Positions 21,430 to 30,219 of a stretch of 64,000 nt of DNA are shown here, in pieces. Every line of letters starts with the position of its first letter. The stretch's first letter is position 1. Position numbers and translations under genes: made by a program. Source of the stretch: an uncultured Methylophilaceae bacterium. Lineage in GTDB: Bacteria; Pseudomonadota; Gammaproteobacteria; Burkholderiales; Methylophilaceae. The notes below the pieces were generated by a model that did no database searches, was not told where the DNA came from, and saw only the letters and a program-made list of their open reading frames with translations. The DNA lies in assembly GCA_905182075.1 (NCBI GenBank), contig CAJIZS010000001.1, forward strand, positions 868,001-932,000. The letters run 5' to 3'.

Positions 21430-23096
21430 TAATTTATTCTTTCTATTAAGGTTTTATTTATAATTTTTTTATTAAAAGAAAATTCAAAAATTTGAGGCCA
21501 AACTTTGTCTCCATGCCAAACTCTATTGTAAATTTTATAAGCATTATTGGTAATTTTATTAGTTAGTAATTTAGATTCATTACTAAATTGAATTGCAATC
21601 TCTAATTCTTTATTTGTATCAAATGGTATGTAGTGAGTAAAAGGTTCAAGAAGATGATGAAGTTCATCTGTTCTCTCTATAATGAGTAATGTTTTGCATG
21701 CAAGTGAGTTATAGGTCCTTCCTCCAGTTACTCTGATTTTTGATGACCTTGCAGTTAACTCTAAAACTGCATTAGATTCACGAATATATTTTTCAAACCG
21801 AACTCTACTCAAACTAAACTTCTTCTCTCTTTTGTGAGTCTCAACATAATGAGCAATATTATTTTTTTTACAATATCTTTTAGCTACAAATAAATATCCA
21901 TATCTTGGTATATTTCCTATACCAGAAAAGAACAAGTTCCCCCCTTTTTTCTTTGCTGGATAAAAACTATAAGGATCTACCGTGTATGGCACATAAAAAA
22001 TATTTCTAACAGCTCTATTTGCCCATCCAGGATTACTAAAGATACAAATATCCATAAAATTTGCCCATAATTCCATGCTCGCAAATGAAGCTTCTGAAAC
22101 CATGTCATCTGCATGACCTGTGATTCTTGCAGAAGTTATTGACTTGATTTTTTGGATTGTTTTACTATTAATGGTTCCAACACTAAAGACGTAATTTATA
22201 TCAATAAATATTAAATCTGGTTGAAATTTAGAAATTTTAATTAGTAATTTCTCTGTCTCAGCTTCAAGAATTTTTATTCTGTCTGATTTAGATACTTCAA
22301 AATCAGATTCATGGTAAGAAATTTTACTTGAATCGAATCTATTAAATCTAAAAAGTCTTGCGGCTGAGTTAAACCAATACATTCCGTTTCCAGCGATATT
22401 TTTTTTACTATTTTTAACGTTTGGAGAGAAAACAAAAAGAACTTTTTTATTAAGAACCGAACTAGGCTTGAATTCACCCTGATCTTTTAAATGATTCAGG
22501 GGTGCATTAGCCGAATGCTTCTCTAAACGATCCTCTACCATCTTATTAAGCTCACCTAGAGATGAATATGACTTCTTATTTGGAAAAAACTCACGGAAAA
22601 AAAACTTCCTAGCGATTATAGATAATGGCAAACCTAGCCATAATATTTTTTTTCTAAAAAGTAAATATATTAATGAATCAACTTTTTTTTTAAATAATCT
22701 GTATATATAAATATCTAAACCCATGAACACGAGTCTTATCACTCGTAAACTTTTGAAGGTTATTTCTGGAAGTAACATCACATAATGGCTTACCGTCCTT
22801 AGAACCCTCAAAGATGCTATTACTTTTTCAGTCTTTGGGTCTAGTCCCTTTGCCCACATCACCTTGTAGTCATCTCTAATCTGTCTAGCTTGAAGTAATG
22901 ATACAGTAGGGTAGCTACCAACACCTCTAGCATGTTCTTTATTGTCTCTATATAAGCGTACTAGCCAATTCCTTCTACCATCAGCATAGATTCTGAAGAA
23001 TAGGTTACCACCATCTGCATAGTCTTGGTGAAGCTTACCCTTTGGACAAGTTGCATTCTTTACTTTAAGATTGGTTAATAAGTTTTGTTTAGTCAT
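21429..23096 (-). CDS. Integrase N-terminal domain fused in frame to a CgeB-like glycosyltransferase
   Basis: Residues 1-90 from ATG 23096 (MTKQNLLTNLKVKNATCPKG, YADGGNLFFRIYADGRRNW, GVGSYPTVSLLQARQIRDDY) are the arm-binding DUF4102 domain of P4-type tyrosine integrases. The catalytic domain with R-H-R-Y is absent. After KTEKVIASLRVLRT the protein becomes a glycosyltransferase: a basic hydrophobic stretch, FSPNVKNSKKNIAGNGMYWF, a Rossmann-like half, then KKKGGNLFFSGIGN, RESNAVLELTAR, and RVTGGRTYNSLACKTLLI, typical of the CgeB/GT1-like group. The frame also opens at 23138. Either an integration or deletion event fused the two genes, or an assembly error did. The glycosyltransferase's own start may be MGLDIYIYRLF. 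Confidence 0.65.
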   Translation of the reverse strand: MTKQNLLTNLKVKNATCPKGKLHQDYADGGNLFFRIYADGRRNWLVRLYRDNKEHARGVGSYPTVSLLQARQIRDDYKVMWAKGLDPKTEKVIASLRVLRTVSHYVMLLPEITFKSLRVIRLVFMGLDIYIYRLFKKKVDSLIYLLFRKKILWLGLPLSIIARKFFFREFFPNKKSYSSLGELNKMVEDRLEKHSANAPLNHLKDQGEFKPSSVLNKKVLFVFSPNVKNSKKNIAGNGMYWFNSAARLFRFNRFDSSKISYHESDFEVSKSDRIKILEAETEKLLIKISKFQPDLIFIDINYVFSVGTINSKTIQKIKSITSARITGHADDMVSEASFASMELWANFMDICIFSNPGWANRAVRNIFYVPYTVDPYSFYPAKKKGGNLFFSGIGNIPRYGYLFVAKRYCKKNNIAHYVETHKREKKFSLSRVRFEKYIRESNAVLELTARSSKIRVTGGRTYNSLACKTLLIIERTDELHHLLEPFTHYIPFDTNKELEIAIQFSNESKLLTNKITNNAYKIYNRVWHGDKVWPQIFEFSFNKKIINKTLIERIN

Positions 23097-23101
23097 AGTG
23101 A

Positions 23102-23135
23102 TATACGATTTGATATACGGTAGTAGTCTAGTAGT
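23102..23135. repeat. Repeats upstream of the integrase fragment
   Basis: ATATACGATTTGATATACGG holds two copies of ATATACG and is followed by TAGTAGTCTAGTAGTC, a near-exact short duplication. This is a plausible operator or arm-site cluster, since integrases often bind next to their own gene. Not tested. Confidence 0.3.
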
Positions 23136-23224
23136 CAAATTATACTAAATATCATAAGGCTCTTCAAGACATTAAGATTAACATGAAAATTGGTAGTAAT
23201 AGGTATAGGGGGTTTATTGAATTT

Positions 23225-23260
23225 TATAAGAATTGAACTCGTAGTTCGCTCCTTCTGCCA
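23225..23260 (+). repeat. att-like repeat copy 3, right edge of glycosyltransferase cassette
   Basis: TATAAGAATTGAACTCGTAG followed by TTCGCTCCTTCTGCCA. It matches 20461-20498 imperfectly and the tRNA-Ser 3' end over CGCTCCTTC. Together with that copy it brackets the integrase and glycosyltransferase genes. Confidence 0.5.
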
Positions 23261-23490
23261 AATTAAATGAATTAAATGAATTAAATGAATTAAATGAATT
23301 AAATGAATTAAATGAATTAATGAATTAATGAATTAATGAATTAATGAATTAAAGAATAAAGAATAAAGAATTAAATGAATTAAATGAATTAAATGAATTA
23401 AATGATTAATGAATTAATGAATTAAAGAATCAAATGATTAAATGAATTATGTTAACTGATTAAATGAATTAAATGAATTAAATGAATTAT
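23261..23490. repeat. AT-rich tandem repeat, 9-bp then 8-bp units
   Basis: About 230 bases of tandem ATTAAATGA units (9 bp), changing to ATTAATGA (8 bp), then mixed AATAAAGA and ATTAAATGA. There are no spacers, so it is not a CRISPR array. It lies immediately after att-like copy 3 and runs into a truncated nuclease gene. Together with 23139-23224 it forms a gene-free stretch of over 400 bases. Confidence 0.85.
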
Positions 23491-23566
23491 GCTCCAGAAT
23501 TAAATGCAAGAATTTGAATTAAATCAAGCAAGAATTAGCAGGCCTAATGATAAATAATTTGAATTA

Positions 23567-23809
23567 AATCAATCTGAGGACAGGTACAAAAGAACACTTG
23601 GCAAAGTCATTTGTAACGGTGTTGATATTAACCTAAACTTAATAAAGCTTGGTATGACATGGCATTACAAAAAATATAAAAAAACCCAATCAAAAAAAGA
23701 TCAAGAAGAGTATGCTTACCATGAAAATATTTCTAAAGACCTTAGTGTTGGTCTTTGGAAAAGTAATAATTCAATAGCTCCGTGGGATTGGAGAAGAGGT
23801 AAAAGATAA
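23567..23809 (+). pseudogene. C-terminal remnant of a thermonuclease (SNase) family protein
   Basis: Reads NQSEDRYKRTLGKVICNGVD, then NLNLIKLGMTWHYKKY, EEYAYHENISKDLSVGLWK and IAPWDWRRGKR. The active-site Arg of DRYKRTLG and the W-x-W-R-R-G-K-R tail are typical of secreted SNase-like nucleases. The N-terminal half, with the signal peptide and first catalytic residues, is missing; the upstream DNA is tandem repeat. No start codon is evident. The ORF meets the next gene almost directly. Confidence 0.65.
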
Positions 23810-23846
23810 AATGAACAATTTAACTAAACAAGGAGTCAATAACATT

Positions 23847-24330
23847 ATGAGAAAATTCTTATTTTTTTTAATAACATTTCCGGTAATTTCTATAGGAGCT
23901 TGTATGGATTTTTATAATCAAGATCTTGTAACACTGCAAGGTAAAAAATTTGATCTTTGTAAGCACCAAGATAAGCCAATTATTTTAGATACTCACAGAT
24001 CAGCAGTATCAGCGAGCTATCACCATTGTAGAAGAAAATAAGGATAAATTACTTATTGTTGGATTTCCTTCGAATGATTTTAATCAAGAGTTTAAAACAG
24101 ATAAAGAAATTAATATTCAAAAAAATGACCTTGAATCTCTTGAAATAATGATGAGTCAATCAAGCGTCATTGGAGATAATGCTAATAAGGTTTATAAAAA
24201 CTTGGAAAAAAACTATGGGTGAGGAACGTGTAACGAATGACCCCTAAAGCTAAATCAGTCCATGTGTTTTCAAGCATGACTAACCCAAAATCCGATGAAA
24301 TTAATAAAATTTTACAACCATATCTTGTAA
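23847..24330 (+). pseudogene. Glutathione peroxidase-like protein, broken
   Basis: ATG 23847 has AAGGAG 11 bases upstream and begins with a hydrophobic signal ending IGACMDFYN, possibly a lipobox. LVTLQGKKFDLCKHQDKPIIL matches the GPx N-terminus. The active-site Cys/Sec region is lost: the frame breaks near 23990. In other frames the family sequence resumes (KLLIVGFPSNDFNQEFKTDKEI, VIGDNANKVYKNLEKNYG, SSMTNPKSDEINKILQPYL), ending close to the ppsR stop. The enzyme would reduce peroxides. Damage is greater than elsewhere but may still be sequence error. Confidence 0.6.
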
Positions 24331-24332
24331 AA

Positions 24333-25139
24333 TTATTTTTTGATATTTTGTATAATGATTGCAGATAGCTCCTCCACTGATTTTGAGGTGGAGTCTGCCA
24401 TCGGAATTCCTACTTTACTCATCAATGCTTCTGCTAAACCTATTTCTTCTCGACAGTTTGAGAGTGAGGCATACTTACTATTAGGACGCCGCTCATTTCT
24501 TAGTGAATGAAGGCGCTCAGGTTTTATGGTTAGACCGAATATCTTGTCGATATAGCCATCTAGAATAGGGGGCAAATTTCCTCTTTCAAAATCTTCAGGT
24601 ATCAATGGATAGTTAGCCGCTTTAATTCCAAATTGCATTGCAAGCATAATGCTGGTTGGTGTTTTACCCGAGCGAGAAACACCAACTAAAATTACTTGAG
24701 CTTGGTTTAGTCCTGTGTGAGTCATACCATCATCATGACCTAATGCAAAATTAATTGCCTCCATTCTCGATCCGTAATTTGTTACCGACATACTATGGGA
24801 TACACCTGGTCTTGTTAGGGGCTCTGCATTAAGTTCCTGTCCCAATGGATGGAGAAAAGAGTCAAATAAATCGATATAATAAGCGTCTACCGCTTTTAAT
24901 TCTGCCCGGAGGTGCTGATTTCCAATCGACATAATGACAATTGGTCTGACTCCGTTTGCTAACTTAGCATTAACAATTCTTTTTTGCGCATCTTCAACTT
25001 TTGAGGCGGAATCAGTAAATGGAACTCTTATCTGCTCAAACTCTGTTTCAGGAAAATGGGCTAACAAACCGCCAAGAGAGCCAGCAGTTATCCCTGTTCC
25101 ATCAGATATAAAAAAGGCTGTCCTTTTATTTTTTGCCAT
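24333..25139 (-). CDS. ppsR: PpsR, PEP synthase regulatory kinase/phosphorylase
   Basis: Bifunctional DUF299 protein that inactivates PEP synthase by ADP-dependent phosphorylation of a Thr and reactivates it by phosphorolysis. Intact, 268 residues. N-terminus TAFFISDGTGITAGSLG and P-loop VGVSRSGKTPTSIMLAMQ are diagnostic. The ATG abuts the stop of ppsA with no gap, so the enzyme and its regulator are probably translated from one message. In E. coli the two genes are divergent instead. Confidence 0.92.
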   Translation of the reverse strand: MAKNKRTAFFISDGTGITAGSLGGLLAHFPETEFEQIRVPFTDSASKVEDAQKRIVNAKLANGVRPIVIMSIGNQHLRAELKAVDAYYIDLFDSFLHPLGQELNAEPLTRPGVSHSMSVTNYGSRMEAINFALGHDDGMTHTGLNQAQVILVGVSRSGKTPTSIMLAMQFGIKAANYPLIPEDFERGNLPPILDGYIDKIFGLTIKPERLHSLRNERRPNSKYASLSNCREEIGLAEALMSKVGIPMADSTSKSVEELSAIIIQNIKK

Positions 25140-27483
25140 TTATTTTTTGCTTAAATTTTTCCATGTGCTTATTACTGTATCAGGATTTAATGACATCGAA
25201 TCTATTTTTCGCTCCAACAACCATTTAGCAAAATCAGGGTGATCAGATGGGCCTTGTCCAGTGATTAATATATATTTTTTTTGTTTTTTTGCGGCTTTAA
25301 TTGCAATTTCAATAAGCGAGGTAACCGCTGGATCTCTTTCATCAAAACCATCTGCAAGAATGCCGGAATCTCGATCAATACCTAATGTAAGTTGAGTAAG
25401 ATCGTTCGAACCAATTGAAAAGCCATCAAAATACTCCAAAAATTCTGAAGCCAAAATGGCATTTGAGGGGACTTCACACATCATAATTAGCCTTAACCCA
25501 TTTTCTCCTCGTTTAAGGCCATTTTCTGCCAGAATATTAATGACCGCTTCAGCCTCTTTTAGTGTTCTGACAAAAGGGATCATCAATTCGATATTTGTTA
25601 AACCCATTTCATTTCTTGCTTTTAACATAGCCTGACATTCGAGTTTAAAACAATCTTTAAATTGTTCTGAAATATATCTTGCTGCCCCTCTGAAGCCAAT
25701 CATTGGATTTTCTTCAGTTGGCTCAAAATAACTTCCACCTAAAAGGTTGTAATATTCGTTCGATTTAAAATCGGACATCCTTACAATGGCTTGTTTTGGG
25801 TAGAATGCTGATGCAATTTTTGCCACTCCATAGGATAGTCGTTTGATGAAAAAGGTTTTTAACTTGATTAATTCAAACTGCAAATGATCTATTGCTTTTT
25901 GAATATCTTCATTAGGACTTTCGTGTTTACTGTATGCTCTAAGTATGTATAACAAATTCCAGCCTTGCGAGTCCAACTCCGTCATTAGGGATTTGTGCAA
26001 ATGTAAAAGCCATATCTGGATTACCAACATTCATCATAATTTTTACAGGTATTTCAGGTAGAGCACTAACCTCAGAAAATGTATGCTCAAATTTTAAAGT
26101 CCCTTGATAAACTTTTCCTGTATCCCCTTCAGCGCAAGATGCTGTAATTACCTCACCGTCATTTAATAACTTTGTAGCATTTACACTACCTACAATGGCA
26201 GGGATACCAAGCTCCCTTGCAATTATTGCAGCATGACAGGTTCTCCCACCTCTATTTGTGACTAGGGCAGAAGCTCTTTTCATAACAGGCTCCCAATTTG
26301 GGTCAGTCATATCTGCAACTAAAACATCTCCCGGTTGAACTGTGTGCATTTCTGAAGGATCACGAACAATTCTAACTGGCCCCACCCCAATCTTTTGTGT
26401 TACCGCTCTTCCCGCAACAATTGCTTTTCCTTTCTCTTTTAGGGCGTATGTTTCAATGATATTTTTATTTTGCGACTTTACTGTTTCTGGCCTTGCCTGC
26501 AAAATATAAATCTTTCCATCAAGACCATTCTTTCCCCACTCTATGTCCATGGGACATTTATAATGCGACTCTATTGACACTGCATATTTAGATAACTCGA
26601 TAATATCCTCATCAGAGATACTAAATACATCTGATTCTTTGGGACTGACATCAACTATCTTTGTGCTTAACCCTGCTTTTGTATCTGCATAAACCATTTT
26701 TATAGACTTAGAGCCAAGGCTTCTAGATAGAATTGAAGGTTTTCCAGATTTTAAGGTAGGTTTGTGCACATAAAATTCATCAGGATTAACAGAGCCTTGA
26801 ACAACAGTTTCTCCTAAACCATAGGCAGAAGTAATAAATACTACATCATTAAAACCAGACTCAGTATCAAGAGTAAACATAACACCACAGCAACCAATAT
26901 CGCTTCTAACCATTTGCTGAATACCGGCAGAAATTGCTACGTCAGAATGGATAAATCCTTTATGAACACGATAAGAAATTGCCCGATCATTATAAAGAGA
27001 TGCAAATACTTCTTTAATGGCTTGCTTTATATTTTCCACACCATGTATATTAAGAAAACTTTCTTGTTGTCCAGCAAAAGAAGCATCCGGAAGGTCTTCA
27101 GCTGTGGCCGAGGACCTAACCGCAAACGTTGTGCCTTTAGCAGATTTTTTAATTAATGCTTCGTAACTTTTTTCAATATCTTTATTTAAAGTGTCCGAGA
27201 ATGGGGTTTTGATAATCCATTGACGTATTTTTTTCCCAACCACTGCTAGCAAAGTTACGTCATCTATGTCTAAGCCATCTAACTCCTGCTCAATTTTTTG
27301 ACCCAACGCATCATATTTTAAAAATTCATTAAAGGCATTAGCTGTAGTAGCAAATCCAGTTGGGACTCTTACCCCGTTAGCTTGAAGCTGTGAAATCATT
27401 TCACCTAGAGACGCATTTTTTCCGCCAACTAGGCTTACATCTTTATTTCGAAGGCTTTCAAAGGGGATAACTTGTTCGAGCAT
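25140..27483 (-). CDS. ppsA: Phosphoenolpyruvate synthase, one frameshift
   Basis: Converts pyruvate and ATP to PEP, AMP and phosphate for gluconeogenesis, needed when carbon enters below the hexose level or is redistributed from RuMP products. About 780 residues. N-terminal nucleotide-binding domain: VSLVGGKNASLGEM, VRSSATAEDLPDASFAGQQE. The phospho-His swivelling domain is NRGGRTCHAAIIARELGIPA. The C-terminal PEP-binding barrel includes GFSIGSNDLTQLTLGIDRD. The frame shifts near 26000, between VGLARLEFVI and the barrel. AAGGATCC lies just before the start at 27483. Confidence 0.92.
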
Positions 27484-27759
27484 TCTGGATCCTTATTTAA
27501 TTTCATGTATAGATTTATTTTCATTTCAGCATTATCGTAATAATCACTGATTAAAAGTACTTAAAACCGTAATTCTGCCAAATAAAGTTACTAATGTCAT
27601 TAAATATAATAATCAAAGATTATTTATATTTTTAAGGGGAATATATGTGTTCAGAGAAAGAAACTCTAAATAAATTGCAGAGTTATATCGATTGTTGTTA
27701 AAATGAATGACACTTTTATTCAGAAGTACCTTTAATACAAATATATACGGAGACTTTAA
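27484..27759. other. Divergent ppsA/tal intergenic region
   Basis: 276 AT-rich bases between the ppsA and tal starts. It must hold both promoters, but I cannot place convincing -35/-10 pairs. The tal ribosome-binding site is GGAG at 27749-27752, 7 bases before the ATG. No ORF or RNA is recognisable. Confidence 0.4.
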
Positions 27760-28707
27760 ATGGCAACATTATTAGAACAACTCGCTACAATGACAACAAT
27801 AGTTGCGGATACTGGAGAGGTTGAAGCAATTAAGGCCTTAAAACCTGTTGACGCAACAACAAATCCTTCTTTATTGCTGAAAGCAAGCACATTACCTCAA
27901 TGTGAACCAATGATTGCTGAGGCAATTGCTTACGCTAAAGAGCAAAGTTCGGATAAAAACCAACAAATTGAAGATGCTGCAGATAAGTTAGCAGTTTTAG
28001 TTGGTCTGGAAATACAAAAACATATTCCTGGAAGAATATCTACCGAAGTTGATGCTAGCCTTTCATTCAATGTAGATAAGATGGTAGCAAAAGGTAAGAA
28101 AATTATTTCCTTATATAATGAGGCTGGTGTAAAAAACGATCGGGTATTAGTAAAACTAGCGTCTACCTGGGAAGGTATTAAAGCAGGTGAGATTCTTGAA
28201 AAAGAAGGAATTAATTGTAACCTAACTTTATTATTTAGTTTTGCTCAAGCAAGAGCTTGTGCAGAGGCTGGGGTATTTTTGATCTCACCTTTTGTTGGAA
28301 GAATCCTGGATTGGTATAAAGCAAAAACAGGTGAAAATTATACTTCTGAAACTGACCCTGGAGTAGTGTCGGTAAGGAATATTTATTCTTGGTACAAAGA
28401 ACATGACTTTAAAACTGTTGTTATGGGCGCTTCTTTTAGAAATATTGGTGAGATAACAGCTTTAGCAGGGTGTGATCGATTAACAATTGGCCCCTCTTTA
28501 ATTGAAGAGTTAGGAAAAACTGAAGGTCAATTGACTCAGTTTTTAAAGGATGGTGGGGCTGAAGTGACTCCTGCAAGGTTAGAGGAGGATCAGTTTAGAT
28601 TTGATCATAATGAAGATGCAATGGCTACTGAAAAATTATCAGAAGGCATTCGCAATTTTATCATTGACCAAAATAAACTAGAAGCTGCTTTAGCAGAAAA
28701 ACTTTAA
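27760..28707 (+). CDS. tal: Transaldolase
   Basis: Moves a dihydroxyacetone unit between sugar phosphates; in the RuMP cycle it regenerates ribulose 5-phosphate. An intact 315-residue TalB-type protein. [13 protein letters not shown] is the family signature 1 and the Schiff-base Lys lies in [16 protein letters not shown]. The N-terminal [19 protein letters not shown] is characteristic. It lies 132 bases upstream of hps in the same direction. Confidence 0.95.
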   Translation: MATLLEQLATMTTIVADTGEVEAIKALKPVDATTNPSLLLKASTLPQCEPMIAEAIAYAKEQSSDKNQQIEDAADKLAVLVGLEIQKHIPGRISTEVDASLSFNVDKMVAKGKKIISLYNEAGVKNDRVLVKLASTWEGIKAGEILEKEGINCNLTLLFSFAQARACAEAGVFLISPFVGRILDWYKAKTGENYTSETDPGVVSVRNIYSWYKEHDFKTVVMGASFRNIGEITALAGCDRLTIGPSLIEELGKTEGQLTQFLKDGGAEVTPARLEEDQFRFDHNEDAMATEKLSEGIRNFIIDQNKLEAALAEKL

Positions 28708-28726
28708 GCTTAAAATTAGCAATTGA

Positions 28727-28755
28727 TTGACATATATTGCTTGAAGTTATACTAT
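28727..28755 (+). promoter_or_regulatory. Strong sigma70-type promoter of hps
   Basis: TTGACA at 28727-28732 and TACTAT at 28750-28755 are separated by exactly 17 bases: a consensus -35 and near-consensus -10. Transcription would begin about 78 bases before the hps ATG. A perfect -35 fits a highly expressed key enzyme. Confidence 0.75.
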
Positions 28756-28839
28756 TTCGGTCTGCTCGATAACAAGTGAATCTATCACTTTTATGCGTAG
28801 AAATTATTTTAATTAAAATTAAGTTGGAGATTAGAAATC

Positions 28840-29474
28840 ATGGCACATACACAAATGGCATTAGATTCATTAGATTTTGACGCAACAATTGCGTTAGCTG
28901 AACAAGTTGCACCTCACGTTGATATTCTTGAAATTGGTACACCATGCATTAAGCACAATGGCCTAGAATTGGTCACGGCATTAAAAGCAAAATTTCCTGA
29001 AAAACTAATCCTTGTTGATCTTAAAACAATGGATGCTGGTGAATATGAATCAACACCTTTCTATGAAGCTGGTGGTGATATCTGTACGGTTCTTGGTGTG
29101 TCAGATAAAGCTACAATGGGTGGTGTTATCAAAGCAGCCAACGCTAATAACGCAGAAGCTCAAATTGACATGATTAATGTTGACGACAAAGTAAGTTTAG
29201 CTAAAGAATGCGTTGCTGCTGGTGCACAGATCATCGGTGTTCATACTGGTCTTGACGCTCAAGCTGCTGGACGATACACCTTTTGCTGATTTAGCTGATA
29301 TTGCTGCTGCTGTTGGCGATAGTGCTAAGATTTCAGTTGCTGGTGGTGTTAAAGCTGAACACAGCTCAACAAGTTAAAGATGCAGGTGCTTCAATTATTG
29401 TAGCCGGTGCTGCAATTTACGGCGCTGCTGATCCAGCTGCTGCTGCTGCAGAAATAACAGCTATTGCTCACTAA
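28840..29474 (+). CDS. 3-hexulose-6-phosphate synthase, two frameshifts
   Basis: Condenses formaldehyde with ribulose 5-phosphate, the fixation step of the RuMP pathway. About 210 residues of the OMP-decarboxylase-like barrel: MALDSLDFDATIALAEQV, the catalytic LILVDLKTMDAGEYE, GVHTGLDAQAAG and a C-terminal phosphate site SVAGGVKAE, SIIVAGAAIYGA. Breaks near 29270 and 29360 displace the last 70 residues. GGAG precedes the start by about 10 bases. Followed by a terminator and by the isomerase gene. Confidence 0.92.
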
Positions 29475-29504
29475 TAGAGTTTAATTAGCTTGATGTAAAA
29501 ATTT

Positions 29505-29536
29505 AAAAAAACCCGACTTTATGTCGGGTTTTTTTT
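29505..29536 (+). terminator. Rho-independent terminator after hps
   Basis: ACCCGAC (29511-29517), a 5-base loop, and GTCGGGT (29523-29529) form a perfect stem extended by A/T pairs, followed by a run of T. The cleanest terminator in the window. It separates hps from phi, so the two need not be expressed equally. Confidence 0.92.
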
Positions 29537-29546
29537 GTTATGATTA

Positions 29547-30107
29547 ATGTTTGATTTGAAAATAAATAGTATGGATACACAAAAATTAATAATGGATAAA
29601 GTTGCTAGTGTTTTAAAAGCAACAGATAGCGGGCAGGGAGTAGACCTTAAAAAGCATATCGAAGCGGCAGGTCATATTTTTGTTGCAGGGGCAGGGCGGT
29701 CAAAATTAGTCGCAAGTTTTCTTGCTATGAGATTAGTGCATTGTGGATACAAGGTAAGTATGGTTGGTGAAATTGTAACACCTGCTCTCAAAGAAGGAGA
29801 TCTATATATTGTTATTTCTGGGTCCGGCGGAACAAAAACTCTACTCCCAACTATTGAGACAGCAAAATCTAAAGGTGCGAAAATAGCTGTTGTTTCAATG
29901 AAGGCCTCATCGGCAATGTCAAATTTAGCAGACTTAACGGTTACTATAGGTAATGATGAGGTGTTTGCTTTAACTAAGGGGTTGCCAATGGGTACATCTT
30001 TTGAGTTATCAACTCTAGTTTTTCTCGAGGCGTTGATTGGAGAGATTGTCTTTGATAAGGACTTAACTGAAGAAGGTATGAGAAGTATTCATGCAAATCT
30101 TGAGTAA
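29547..30107 (+). CDS. 6-phospho-3-hexuloisomerase (SIS domain)
   Basis: Isomerises hexulose 6-phosphate to fructose 6-phosphate, the step after hps. Intact. The SIS domain includes HIFVAGAGRSKLVASFLAMRL, VISGSGGTKTLLPTIETAKS and GTSFELSTLVFLEALI, close to known hexuloisomerases. The first ATG is 29547, only 11 bases past the terminator T-run; ATG 29571 (MDTQKLIMDKVASVL) is a reasonable alternative. Neither has a strong ribosome-binding site. Confidence 0.9.
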   Translation: MFDLKINSMDTQKLIMDKVASVLKATDSGQGVDLKKHIEAAGHIFVAGAGRSKLVASFLAMRLVHCGYKVSMVGEIVTPALKEGDLYIVISGSGGTKTLLPTIETAKSKGAKIAVVSMKASSAMSNLADLTVTIGNDEVFALTKGLPMGTSFELSTLVFLEALIGEIVFDKDLTEEGMRSIHANLE

Positions 30108-30219
30108 CCACTCTTTTACAATTAATATAAAAAAAGTATTATTGATGTAGATTTTTTTATATTAATTGGTTTAATTCACATATAATATTTTGTACATTTA
30201 ATGAAATAATGAGATCATT

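Noticed and set aside
23261-23490. CRISPR array
   Set aside because: Units are 8-9 bp, contiguous, without spacers, and no cas genes are present.
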